NCBI RefSeq assembly: GCF_009712605.1 | Contig: NZ_WASO01000003.1 | Coordinates: 114,523-178,522, forward strand | From: Paludibacter sp. | GTDB lineage: Bacteria; Bacteroidota; Bacteroidia; Bacteroidales; Paludibacteraceae | Reading direction: 5' to 3' | DNA length: 64,000 bases | Shown here: piece after piece, positions 9,914 through 19,256 of the stretch | Layout of the letters: the number at the start of each line of letters is the position of its first letter | Numbering within the stretch: the stretch's first letter is position 1 | The notes under the pieces: model-generated | Database searches by the model: none | Seen by the model: only the letters and a program-made list of their open reading frames with translations | Told to the model about the DNA's origin: nothing | Position numbers and translations under genes: made by a program

Positions 9914-11347
9914 ATGAATCGAATTCTAACATTGCTTTTCGCAACATTGCTATTGACAACGCTTTCCGCTCAGGAAAAGAAAGACCGGTTTGACATCCCC
10001 TGGAAAAACGGCAAACTGAAAGTGAGTGACAATCACCGTTTTCTTCAGTTTGAAAACGGAAAGCCATTCTTTTGGCTGGGTGAAACCGCCTGGTTATTGC
10101 CTTCGCGCAGTAACCGTGAGGAAGCATCCTACTTTCTGGGCGAAACGGCAAAAAACGGATTCAATGTGGTGCAAATTTCTATCCTGCACGATATCAATGC
10201 GATGAATACCTATGGGCAGTGGGCTTTGCCGAACGGCTTCGACTTCAAAAACATAGACAAAAAAGGCGAATATAACTACTGGCAGCATGTGGACTATATT
10301 GTGAAAGAGGCCGAAAAACGCGGGCTTTATATCGGTCTGGTTTGCGTGTGGGGCGGCAATGTGAAGGCCGGACTTGTTTCGGTGGATGATGCAAAAAAAT
10401 ACGGCAAATTCTTAGCCGAACGCTACAAAGATGCTCCGAACGTTATCTGGATCATCGGCGGAGATCAGCCGGGCAGCATCAAACCGGAAGTGTGGGAAGC
10501 GATGGCTACCACCATCAAAGGCATTGACAAAAATCACCTGACGACCTACCATCCCTTTGGTCGGACGACTTCAGCAACCTGGTTCAACAATGCTCCGTGG
10601 CTCGATTTCAATATGTTCCAGTCGGGACACCGCCGCTACGGACAGGTAAAAGGTGATGGGGATTTGACGGTAGAGCCGAATACCGAAGAGGATAACTGGC
10701 GTTTTGTGGAACGCAGTCAGGCCATTCAACCCGTGAAACCGGTGCTCGATGGAGAACCTTCGTACGAGGATATTCCGCAGGGATTGCACGATTTTACCCA
10801 ACCCCGCTGGAAAGCCGAAGATGTGCGTCGCTATGCTTACTGGTCGGTTTTTGCCGGTTCGTTCGGGCATACCTACGGCAACAATTCTACCATGCAGATG
10901 CTGCATCCGGGTTATTCACCGGCTTATGGGGCTACACGTCCCTGGTACGAAACCATTCACGATGCCGGTTGTCAGCAGATGAAATACCTGAAGTCGCTGA
11001 TGCTGACTTTCCCTTATTTTGATAGAGTGGGAGATCAAAGCGTAATTAGCGGAACGAACGGAACACAATACGAACGTGTCATTGCAACCCGAGGGAACGA
11101 TTACATGCTGATCTACAATTATACAAACCACCCCGTAGAAATCGATCTGTCCAAAATTTCGGGCGAAAAGAAATGCGGCTGGTGGATGAATCCAACCGAC
11201 GGATCGTTGGAATATATCGGTGAACTGAAGAATGCAAAACAGACCTTTTTCCATCCCAGCGGATACCGTGCCGGCAATGACAGAGTGCTGATTATTACCG
11301 ACGCTGCGACATCTTATCTGAGTAAGGATCAGAAAAACATATTGTAA
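9914..11347 (+). CDS. GH140 (DUF4038) apiosidase-type glycosidase
   Basis: This 477-residue secreted protein has a signal peptide ending at LSAQ (about residue 20). The DUF4038/GH140 barrel begins at HRFLQFENGKPFFWLGETAW and carries an Asp in IIGGDQ (Asp184) and a Glu in VLDGEPSYE (Glu281), the pair I take as acid/base and nucleophile. The last ~90 residues (YERVIATRGNDYMLIYNYT...) match the collagen-binding-like beta domain that usually ends these proteins. The characterised family member from B. thetaiotaomicron cleaves the apiosyl-galacturonic acid linkage of RG-II, releasing side chains A and B from the backbone. Length and motif spacing agree with that enzyme. Apiose released here would need a catabolic route, which links it loosely to the kinase fragment at the start of the window. 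Confidence 0.87.
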   Translation: MNRILTLLFATLLLTTLSAQEKKDRFDIPWKNGKLKVSDNHRFLQFENGKPFFWLGETAWLLPSRSNREEASYFLGETAKNGFNVVQISILHDINAMNTYGQWALPNGFDFKNIDKKGEYNYWQHVDYIVKEAEKRGLYIGLVCVWGGNVKAGLVSVDDAKKYGKFLAERYKDAPNVIWIIGGDQPGSIKPEVWEAMATTIKGIDKNHLTTYHPFGRTTSATWFNNAPWLDFNMFQSGHRRYGQVKGDGDLTVEPNTEEDNWRFVERSQAIQPVKPVLDGEPSYEDIPQGLHDFTQPRWKAEDVRRYAYWSVFAGSFGHTYGNNSTMQMLHPGYSPAYGATRPWYETIHDAGCQQMKYLKSLMLTFPYFDRVGDQSVISGTNGTQYERVIATRGNDYMLIYNYTNHPVEIDLSKISGEKKCGWWMNPTDGSLEYIGELKNAKQTFFHPSGYRAGNDRVLIITDAATSYLSKDQKNIL

Positions 11348-11434
11348 CATTAACGTTAAAGAACAAACCCGATTAAACCCAGCTGTGCTGAAACGGGTCA
11401 AAATATAAATTTCCGTTTCCAATAGAAATATAAT

Positions 11435-14400
11435 ATGAAGAAAATTGCTTTATTGATAGTGAGTTATATCTGTTTTCTGACTGCCGGTGCTGTTGGAGTG
11501 ACCAATTTACGAACCGAAATGCTGGTCGATCCGATCGGGATAGACAATCAGCATCCGGCTTTAGGTTGGATATTGACTTCACAGGAACGGAATGTTGTTC
11601 AAACGGCTTATCAGATTGTAGTGGCTTCGTCGCCTGAAAAACTGGCTGCCGGAGAGGGCGATTTGTGGAATTCAGGCAAGGTGGAATCTGACCAGTCGAC
11701 AAAGGTAGTCTACAACGGCACGGCGCTGAAAAGCGGCCAACGTGGCTACTGGAAGGTGAAGGTTTGGACTAACAAAGGCGAAACCGTTTGGAGTACTCCT
11801 GCAAAATGGGGCATGGGTTTGCTTTCCAAAAGCGATTGGAAAGGCAAATGGATTGGTCTTGACAAGGCTTCTTCGTGGGATAGTATCTCGTTCCATTCCC
11901 GTCTCTCCGCACGCTACCTGCGAAAAGAATTTGCAACCACAACCAAAAAGCAGATAAAACAGGCAACTGCAAGCATTGTCGGTCTGGGAATGTACGAACT
12001 CTATATCAATGGCAAGAAAATCGGGAATCAGGTGTTGGCTCCTTGTCCGACCGATTTCGCACAAGATTCAAAATACAACAGCTTTGATGTAACTTCTGAA
12101 CTGAAACAAGGCAAGAATGCGCTGGGCGTGATTTTGGGTAACGGGCGTTATTTCAATATGCGCCAAAAGACAAAACCGCAAAAAATCAAAGTCTTCGGTT
12201 TCCCGCGGATGCTGTTCCAACTGGATGTGGAATATACCGACGGGACTCATTCGGTGGTTGTGAGCGACGAAAGCTGGAAACTTACAGTCGACGGCCCTAT
12301 CCGCAGCAACAACGAGTGGGATGGCGAAGAGTACGATGCCAACAAAGAACTGAGCGGATGGAATTTGGTCGGTTTCAACGATAAGAAATGGAACAAAGCC
12401 GAAGTGGTTGCTGCTCCCGGAGATGTGTTGACCGCTCAGATGAACGAAAATATGATCGTTCATGAGGCATTGAAGCCACAATCCATCACCCGTCTGGCGG
12501 ATGGCAGCTATATCCTCGACATGGGACAAAACATGGTAGGTTGGTTGAGCTTGCAGGCGCGAGGCAAAAAGGGCGACAAGATTACCCTTCGTTTTGCGGA
12601 AACCCTTCAGAAAGATGGTTCGCTCTATCTCGACAACATTCGTACAGCGCAACAAACCGATGTTTATACGATGAAAGGCGAAGGCCTCGAAAGCTGGGAG
12701 CCCCGTTTTATGTATCACGGATTCCGTTACGTGCAGGTAAAAGGTTATCCCGGAACGCCTACCGTAGATGATTTTGCGGGTAAAGTGGTGTACGACGGTT
12801 TTGCTACGGTCGGTTCGTTTGCCAGTTCCAATTCCTTGCTCAACAAAATATATCACAATGCCTACTGGGGCATTCGTGGTAACTATAAAGGCATGCCTGT
12901 TGATTGTCCGCAGCGCGACGAGCGTCAGCCCTGGTTGGGCGATCGTTCTACCGGTTGCGTGGGCGAAAGCTACATTTTCGACAACGAAAAACTGTACGTA
13001 AAATGGATGGACGACATTCATGAATCGCAAAAGGAGAGCGGACAGTTGCCCGATATGTCACCGGCATTTTACATGACCTACTATGCAGACAACATGACCT
13101 GGCCGGGAACTTACCTGATGGTGGCCGATATGCTTTACAACCAGTTTGGAAACACGCAGGTAGTGGCAAAGCATTATCCCTACATGAAAAAATGGTTGTT
13201 CTATATGCGCGACAACTATTTGAAAGACGGCATTTTAATCAAGGACCGTTCGGGTGATTGGTGTATGCCTCCCGAGTCACCCAAGCTGATTCACTCGGTA
13301 GATCCGGCTCGTCAGACGAACGGCGCGCTGATGTCGACAGCCTATTACTACCATTTTCTGCAATTGATGACCAAATTTGCGAAAGCAACAGGCAATGATG
13401 CTGATATTGACGAATATGCCAAAGAAGCTGTGGTTGTAAAAGAGGCGTTCAATAAGAAATTCCTTAACACAACGACGCATCAGTACGATAACAATACGGT
13501 AACTGCAAATGTGTTGCCGCTGGCTTTCGGCATGGTTCCCGAAAAAGAGGAGGATGCCGTGTTTAAGCAGATGCTCGACAAAATCGTTATCAAAGACAAG
13601 ATACATTTAAGTTCGGGATTGATTGGTATTCAATGGTTAATGCGCGAACTGACCAAACGCGGTCGTGCAGATGTGGCCTTTACCATCGCTACTCAAAAAG
13701 ATTATCCTGGCTGGGGCTATATGGTTGAGAAAGGAGCGACTACCATTTGGGAGCTCTGGAATGGCGATACAGCTAACCCGAGAATGAACTCGCACAACCA
13801 CGTGATGTTGCTGGGCGACCTTATTCCTTGGATGTATGGCGATTTGGCCGGATTGAAAAATCACCCTACTTATTCAGGGTTCAAGCGGATGTGGATGGAA
13901 CCGCGTCCTACCGAAAGTCTTACCTATGCCAAAGCTTCGACTGAAACTCCCTACGGTACGGCCAAGAGTGAATGGATGTTGAATGAAGGAACGTTTACCT
14001 GGCATGTGGTGGTTCCTGCAAATACACGTGCCAACGTGCTGGTTCCTGCCGAATCGGTGGATGCTATCACCGAAAGCGGGAAGCCGGTTATGCAGGTGGA
14101 AGGCCTGAAGTTTGTACGTGTGGAAGATTACCGTGTTAACCTCGAGGTTGGCTCTGGCGATTATACCTTCGTTTGCAAATACGGGCAGGCACAAAACCGC
14201 TGGAGAGAAGGAATCGTGGTGGATGAGTTTATCAATAAAGGAGCGCCGTATCCCGAAAGTCATGCCTCTACCATTGCCGAAATTACCGACGGACATTTGG
14301 TTGCTTCATGGTTTGGCGGAACAAAAGAGAAGAATCCGGATGTCTGTATCTGGGTGAGTCGCTTTGAAGACGGCAAATGGACACAGGGAGAAAATGTTGC

Positions 14401-16045
14401 CAATGGCATTATCAACGACACCTTGCGCGTTGCCTGCTGGAACCCGGTGTTGTATCAGGTGCCCGGTGGCGATTTGCAACTATATTACAAAGTGGGCAAA
14501 GATGTGGCCGACTGGAAAGGTAAAATGCTTACGTCACAAGACGGTGGCAAAACCTGGTCGAAGCCTGTCGATTTGCCGAACGGATTTTTAGGCCCTATCA
14601 AAAATAAACCGGTTTTATTAAAAGATGGAACCTTGATTGCACCTTCTAGCACCGAAGATCATGGCTGGAAAGTCCATTTTGAAACGACGAAGGACTTTGG
14701 TAAAACATGGAAATACGTTGGTCCGATCAACGATGGCAAAACTATTAATGCCATTCAGCCCAGTGTGTTGATTCATAAAAACGGCGATTTGCAGATCCTC
14801 TGTCGCACACAACAACGTGCCATCGGCGAATCGTGGTCGAAAGACGGCGGCAAAACATGGTCGCCGATGCAGAAGTCATCTTTGCCAAACAACAATTCGG
14901 GAACGGATGCCGTTACCCTGAAGGACGGACGTTTTGCTCTGATATACAATCACGTTTTGCCCAACGATACCCTGAAGCGCGGAAAAGGAGAACGGAATCC
15001 TCTCAATCTGGCCATCTCGGAAGACGGCAAAACATGGTATGCAGCCTTGGTGGTGGAAGATTCTCCGATCAACCAATATTCGTATCCATCTATCATTCAG
15101 TCGTCTGACGGACTTATTCACATTGTCTACACCTGGCGTCGTAAAGCTATCAAACATGTGGCCGTTGATCCGGCGAAACTCATTTTCTCGAAAATTGAAG
15201 ACGGCAAATGGCCGGCAGCCAACGAAAAAGAAGAGATTCAGGTGATTAATCCCGATCGCTACAAAGTGTCGGTGTGCGACTGGATGATTCTCAAACGTCA
15301 AAAAGTGGGAGCCATTACATTGGCCAAAGAAATCGGTGCTGATGGTGTTGAAGTGGACATGGGCGGCCTGGGCAAAAAAGTTGACTTTGAAAACAAGCTG
15401 AACGATCAGAAGACGCGTGAACAATTTATTGCCGAATGCAACCGTTTAGGCTTGCAAATCAGTTCTATTGCCATGTCGGCATTTTACGGACAAAATTTTG
15501 CCAAACGCGATAACTATTTGCCTTTGACAGAAGAAACCATTGAGGTAATGAAGGCTCTGAAGGTGAAAAATTGCTTCCTTCCGTTGACCAATATTACCGA
15601 TATGCAGAAAGATGCGCAACTATATGCTTTGGTGGTCGATCGTTTGAAAACAATAGCCAAAAAGGCAGAAGCGGCGGGGGTGGTAATCGGAATCGAGACT
15701 TCGATGCCGGCCAAAGAGGAGGCCAAACTGATCGACAAAGTTGCTTCGCCGTCTATTCGCAGCTATGTGAATGTTTCTACGATTTTGAAAAGAAATGGCG
15801 ATATTTGCAAGGAATTAAAAACGCTGGGAAAAGAGCGGATTGTTCAGATTCATATCACCAATACAGATGGCAACTGGTTGCAAAACGATCCGGCCGTTAA
15901 TATGGTGGAAATCAAAAAGACACTTGACAAAATGGGCTGGGGAGGCTGGCTGGTCATTGAACGTTCGCGCGACACGAAGGATGTGCACAACGTGAAATGG
16001 AATTATGGCGCCAATGCGGCTTACCTGAAAAAGATGTTTCAATAA
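11435..16045 (+). CDS. Three-part fusion: GH78 rhamnosidase + BNR/sialidase-like propeller + sugar-isomerase-like TIM barrel
   Basis: This is one uninterrupted 1536-codon frame with a signal peptide (MKKIALLIVSYICFLTAGA). Residues about 20-910 are a GH78 alpha-L-rhamnosidase with its beta-domains and the core motif DCPQRDERQPWLGDRS. Residues about 925-1265 are a BNR_2/sialidase-like beta-propeller with four Asp-box-like repeats near 1033, 1085, 1133 and 1195 (S/TxDxGxTW). Residues about 1275-1536 are a xylose-isomerase-like TIM barrel (PF01261) with candidate metal ligands Glu in VIGIET, His in VQIHIT and Glu in LVIERS. GH78 removes alpha-L-rhamnose. RG-II also contains Kdo, a sialic-acid-like sugar, so the propeller might act on it; that is speculation. 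An isomerase-like domain on an exported glycosidase is unexpected. No stop or frameshift is seen at either junction. Confidence 0.85.
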   Translation: MKKIALLIVSYICFLTAGAVGVTNLRTEMLVDPIGIDNQHPALGWILTSQERNVVQTAYQIVVASSPEKLAAGEGDLWNSGKVESDQSTKVVYNGTALKSGQRGYWKVKVWTNKGETVWSTPAKWGMGLLSKSDWKGKWIGLDKASSWDSISFHSRLSARYLRKEFATTTKKQIKQATASIVGLGMYELYINGKKIGNQVLAPCPTDFAQDSKYNSFDVTSELKQGKNALGVILGNGRYFNMRQKTKPQKIKVFGFPRMLFQLDVEYTDGTHSVVVSDESWKLTVDGPIRSNNEWDGEEYDANKELSGWNLVGFNDKKWNKAEVVAAPGDVLTAQMNENMIVHEALKPQSITRLADGSYILDMGQNMVGWLSLQARGKKGDKITLRFAETLQKDGSLYLDNIRTAQQTDVYTMKGEGLESWEPRFMYHGFRYVQVKGYPGTPTVDDFAGKVVYDGFATVGSFASSNSLLNKIYHNAYWGIRGNYKGMPVDCPQRDERQPWLGDRSTGCVGESYIFDNEKLYVKWMDDIHESQKESGQLPDMSPAFYMTYYADNMTWPGTYLMVADMLYNQFGNTQVVAKHYPYMKKWLFYMRDNYLKDGILIKDRSGDWCMPPESPKLIHSVDPARQTNGALMSTAYYYHFLQLMTKFAKATGNDADIDEYAKEAVVVKEAFNKKFLNTTTHQYDNNTVTANVLPLAFGMVPEKEEDAVFKQMLDKIVIKDKIHLSSGLIGIQWLMRELTKRGRADVAFTIATQKDYPGWGYMVEKGATTIWELWNGDTANPRMNSHNHVMLLGDLIPWMYGDLAGLKNHPTYSGFKRMWMEPRPTESLTYAKASTETPYGTAKSEWMLNEGTFTWHVVVPANTRANVLVPAESVDAITESGKPVMQVEGLKFVRVEDYRVNLEVGSGDYTFVCKYGQAQNRWREGIVVDEFINKGAPYPESHASTIAEITDGHLVASWFGGTKEKNPDVCIWVSRFEDGKWTQGENVANGIINDTLRVACWNPVLYQVPGGDLQLYYKVGKDVADWKGKMLTSQDGGKTWSKPVDLPNGFLGPIKNKPVLLKDGTLIAPSSTEDHGWKVHFETTKDFGKTWKYVGPINDGKTINAIQPSVLIHKNGDLQILCRTQQRAIGESWSKDGGKTWSPMQKSSLPNNNSGTDAVTLKDGRFALIYNHVLPNDTLKRGKGERNPLNLAISEDGKTWYAALVVEDSPINQYSYPSIIQSSDGLIHIVYTWRRKAIKHVAVDPAKLIFSKIEDGKWPAANEKEEIQVINPDRYKVSVCDWMILKRQKVGAITLAKEIGADGVEVDMGGLGKKVDFENKLNDQKTREQFIAECNRLGLQISSIAMSAFYGQNFAKRDNYLPLTEETIEVMKALKVKNCFLPLTNITDMQKDAQLYALVVDRLKTIAKKAEAAGVVIGIETSMPAKEEAKLIDKVASPSIRSYVNVSTILKRNGDICKELKTLGKERIVQIHITNTDGNWLQNDPAVNMVEIKKTLDKMGWGGWLVIERSRDTKDVHNVKWNYGANAAYLKKMFQ

Positions 16046-16137
16046 GGAATAAAGAACAAAGAATAAAGAGCCAAGACATTAAAGCTCGGATTTGTTTTTT
16101 GAGAATAATATAACGGTTTGATTAATTCTAAAATGAA

Positions 16138-16854
16138 ATGAGAACAAATGATGTAAAGCAGATTTCATTCTCCTCCCTGAGAGGAGTCGGGGGAGCACTT
16201 CTCTTTTTTGTTGTGGTATTGTTGGCCGGTTGTACTCAAAAATCGACACAATATCCGTCGGTGGTTGAGATCATCAACAAAGGAGATGTTCGGTTACATT
16301 TATCCGATTTTGTGAAATTTTGCAAGGACAATAAGCTGGATACTACGTCTGTCTACGAATGGAACAAACACTGGGTGATCTATTCGTATTTCACCGACAT
16401 CAATGCTGTAAAGGCAAAGCTGGAAAAGTCTTTTCCTTCCACTCAGGTGAAGCTTTATGAACGTCCGTTCTATGTTTTCGACCGGAAAAAATGTGCCAAA
16501 GACGATGTTGCCAAAGAGTGGACCAATATTATCATGTCGGCCAATCTGGTGAAAGATACAACCATGCAAAAGCAATACATGGAGTATCACCGTACTCAGT
16601 TCGAAAAGTGGCCGGAAGTATCGAAAGGTTTTTGTAATGCTAACTTTCAACAGCTTTTGGTATTTCGTACCGGCCGTCAGTTGATGCTGGTCATCAGCAT
16701 CCCGAAAGGAGAGAAATTCGAAGACCTTAATCCCAAAACATCGGAGAACAACCCGCGTGTCGATCAATGGAACGCCCTGATGAGCAAATATCAGGAAGGA
16801 ATTGAAGATGCACCCGTAGGAACGAGCTGGGTGTTGTTCGAAAACAGAAAATAG
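16138..16854 (+). CDS. Lipoprotein related to L-rhamnose mutarotase (DUF718)
   Basis: This 238-residue protein carries a lipobox (LLAGC, Cys32), so it is predicted to be a membrane-anchored lipoprotein. Its C-terminal half (about 135-238) resembles the RhaM/DUF718 ferredoxin-like fold: YMEYHRTQFEKWPEV, then LLVFRTGRQLMLVISIP, then DQWNALMSKYQ. The N-terminal half may be a second, divergent copy of the same fold. RhaM interconverts alpha and beta L-rhamnose; such proteins often sit in rhamnose- or fucose-polysaccharide loci of Bacteroides. The residues before the hydrophobic stretch (about 10-20) are encoded by a REP-like palindrome (TCTCCTCCCTGAGAGGAG), so the N-terminus may have been extended by a repeat insertion. 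Catalytic competence is not established. It precedes the GH31 gene by 108 nt. Confidence 0.5.
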   Translation: MRTNDVKQISFSSLRGVGGALLFFVVVLLAGCTQKSTQYPSVVEIINKGDVRLHLSDFVKFCKDNKLDTTSVYEWNKHWVIYSYFTDINAVKAKLEKSFPSTQVKLYERPFYVFDRKKCAKDDVAKEWTNIIMSANLVKDTTMQKQYMEYHRTQFEKWPEVSKGFCNANFQQLLVFRTGRQLMLVISIPKGEKFEDLNPKTSENNPRVDQWNALMSKYQEGIEDAPVGTSWVLFENRK

Positions 16855-16962
16855 ACCTTTAGCACACAGAAAACACAGAAATAACTGAGACAGCAAACTC
16901 GTTGATTTTGTGATATTCCGTTATTTCTGTGTAGTCCGTGTGCGAATTATAATATCAAATCC

Positions 16963-19197
16963 ATGCAGCAGACCAACTATCAACTGTTCGATTTTCTTGA
17001 CTTCAGTACGACGCTCGACAACGGTGATCGCTTGTGGAGAGCGTGTACGCCCACGGAGATTGACGCGAAGAATGGCGACGTGTTTATCACGATCCCTTTT
17101 CAAAAGCAACAGAACTCCAACGAGATAAATCCCGATACCTCAGAGCCCCGCAAAAACTATGTGTTGCGCTTGCGGGCTTACGGCCGAAAAATCGTACGGG
17201 CAGCCATCGGTTTTGGTACCGAATGGATGGAAGACTCTCCGATGTTGGAACTCGATGCACGCCTTACTCCTAGTCCTTTGCATGTTGAAAAAACAGCATT
17301 GGAATGGATTGTAAAGGACTCCCATAACCAAACCAAAGCCATTGTCAGTTTCCGCCAGCCTGAAATAAGCTGGTGGAGCGATCTGGTTCCGGCACCGGCC
17401 GAAACCATCGACCTGACTCTTTTTCCCGATGGCGTGCATGAGGTAAAATTTTCCGCTTACGACATGTTTTCACCTGCCCGCCACGATGCTTTTGCGTTGG
17501 CATTGGTAGAACGAAATGATGTCCCGAATCGTGTGACCTGTTCGTTGAAAGCCAAAGCCGATGAGTGCTTTGTCGGCACCGGCGAACGTTTTGCCAAGAT
17601 GGATCTTTCGGGACGGACATTCCAACTGCGGAATCAGGACGGACAGGGTGTCAACAACCGTCGCGCTTACAAAAATATTCCGTTCTACCTTTCGAGCGAA
17701 CATTACGGACTGTTCCTGCATACCACCTCGTTTGCCAAATTCTCGCTGGCCGATCACTCTACTCGTTCTGCACAGGTGTTGGTGGAAGAGCCGATGCTGG
17801 ATTTGTTCTTTATTGGTGGCGACACCGCCGAGCAGATTTTGTTCGGCTATCGTCAACTGACCGGTTTCCCGACCATGCCTCCGCTCTGGAGCTTTGGAAC
17901 GTGGATGAGCCGCATGACCTATTTCTCTGCCGATGAGGTAAACGATATTTGTCGCCGGATGCGCACGGAGGGTTATCCCTGTGACGTGATTCACCTGGAT
18001 ACAGGTTGGTTTAAAACCGACTGGCTCTGCGAGTGGAAGTTCAACGACGAACGTTTTCCCGATCCGAAGAAATTTATCGCCGACCTGAAGAAGGACGGCT
18101 ACCGTGTGAGTTTGTGGCAATTGCCCTACATTTCATACAATGCCGAGCAATACGAAGAGGCCAACGCCAACGACTATATCAGCAAGAGCGAGCGGAAAAT
18201 TTCCGGCTCGTCCAACTTCAGCATGGAGGATTATGCCGGTACCATCGATTTCACCTACGACAAGGCAACCGAATGGTACAAAAGTTTGTTGAAAAAACTG
18301 CTCGATATGGGTGTCGTTTGCATCAAAACCGACTTTGGTGAAGATATTCACCTGGATGCTGAATACCATTCGATGACACCCGAAAAATTGCACAATCTCT
18401 ATCCGTTATTGTACCAAAAAGCAGCTTACGAAATCACCAAAGAGGTGGCCGGCGACGGCATCGTGTGGGCGCGTGCCGGATGGGCGGGTTGCCAGCGTTA
18501 TCCCCTGCACTGGGGTGGTGATTCGGCCTGTTCATGGGACGGACTGGCCGGTTCGTTGAAAGGTGGCTTGCATATTGGTCTGTCGGGTTTCGGTTTCTGG
18601 AGTCACGACGTACCGGGTTTTCATGGTGTGCCCAACTTTATGAACTCCGTTTTACCCGACGATATTTACGTGCGCTGGACACAGTTCGGGGTCTTTTCGT
18701 CGCACCTGCGCTATCACGGTTCGCACGAGCGCGAACCCTGGCACTATCCCGCCATTGCGCCAATCGTAAAAAAATGGTTGCAGCTGCGCTACCGTTTGAT
18801 TCCCTATATTTTGGAGCAGAGCGAAAAGGTAACCCATACCGGTTATCCGGTGTTGCGAGCATTGTTGTTCCACCATCCCGAAGATAAGACCTGCTGGCAT
18901 ATTGAAGATCAGTACTATTTTGGAGACAACATGCTGGTGGCTCCGGTGATGAATTCGCAGAACCGTCGGGATATTTATCTGCCCGAAGGCAAGTGGGTAA
19001 ACTTTTTTACCGGAGAAATACTGGAAGGGGAACGCTGGTTACGCAACGTGGAAGTTCCTCTGGAACAGATGCCAGTGTACGTGAAATACGGTGCCGAAAT
19101 TCCGGTTTATCCCGAGAATGTGAATTGCACCGACGAAATGGATATGACGAAAGTGGTGAAAATCCGCTTTGATGAAAAAACGGAACGTACGCTATGA
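16963..19197 (+). CDS. GH31 alpha-xylosidase, cytoplasmic
   Basis: This 744-residue GH31 enzyme shows no signal peptide (MQQTNYQLFDFLDFS...), unlike almost every other glycosidase in the window. The catalytic nucleophile is Asp457 in CIKTDFGED and the acid/base is Asp520 in LHWGGDS, and both neighbourhoods match YicI-type alpha-xylosidases (the KTDFGE signature). An N-terminal beta-sandwich (about 1-290) and the proximal and distal C-terminal beta domains are present. It should release alpha-D-xylose from short oligosaccharides inside the cell. In this locus, the alpha-xylosyl target could be the 2-O-methyl-xylosyl-fucose unit of RG-II chain A, since the genes directly downstream encode methyl-transfer proteins. 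Isoprimeverose from xyloglucan is the ordinary alternative. A UroD-family gene follows 59 nt later. Confidence 0.88.
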   Translation: MQQTNYQLFDFLDFSTTLDNGDRLWRACTPTEIDAKNGDVFITIPFQKQQNSNEINPDTSEPRKNYVLRLRAYGRKIVRAAIGFGTEWMEDSPMLELDARLTPSPLHVEKTALEWIVKDSHNQTKAIVSFRQPEISWWSDLVPAPAETIDLTLFPDGVHEVKFSAYDMFSPARHDAFALALVERNDVPNRVTCSLKAKADECFVGTGERFAKMDLSGRTFQLRNQDGQGVNNRRAYKNIPFYLSSEHYGLFLHTTSFAKFSLADHSTRSAQVLVEEPMLDLFFIGGDTAEQILFGYRQLTGFPTMPPLWSFGTWMSRMTYFSADEVNDICRRMRTEGYPCDVIHLDTGWFKTDWLCEWKFNDERFPDPKKFIADLKKDGYRVSLWQLPYISYNAEQYEEANANDYISKSERKISGSSNFSMEDYAGTIDFTYDKATEWYKSLLKKLLDMGVVCIKTDFGEDIHLDAEYHSMTPEKLHNLYPLLYQKAAYEITKEVAGDGIVWARAGWAGCQRYPLHWGGDSACSWDGLAGSLKGGLHIGLSGFGFWSHDVPGFHGVPNFMNSVLPDDIYVRWTQFGVFSSHLRYHGSHEREPWHYPAIAPIVKKWLQLRYRLIPYILEQSEKVTHTGYPVLRALLFHHPEDKTCWHIEDQYYFGDNMLVAPVMNSQNRRDIYLPEGKWVNFFTGEILEGERWLRNVEVPLEQMPVYVKYGAEIPVYPENVNCTDEMDMTKVVKIRFDEKTERTL

Positions 19198-19256
19198 CAC
19201 AAAGACGCAAAAGAATTATAGCGTCATAGCGTCTTTGCGTACAACATATTATATTT

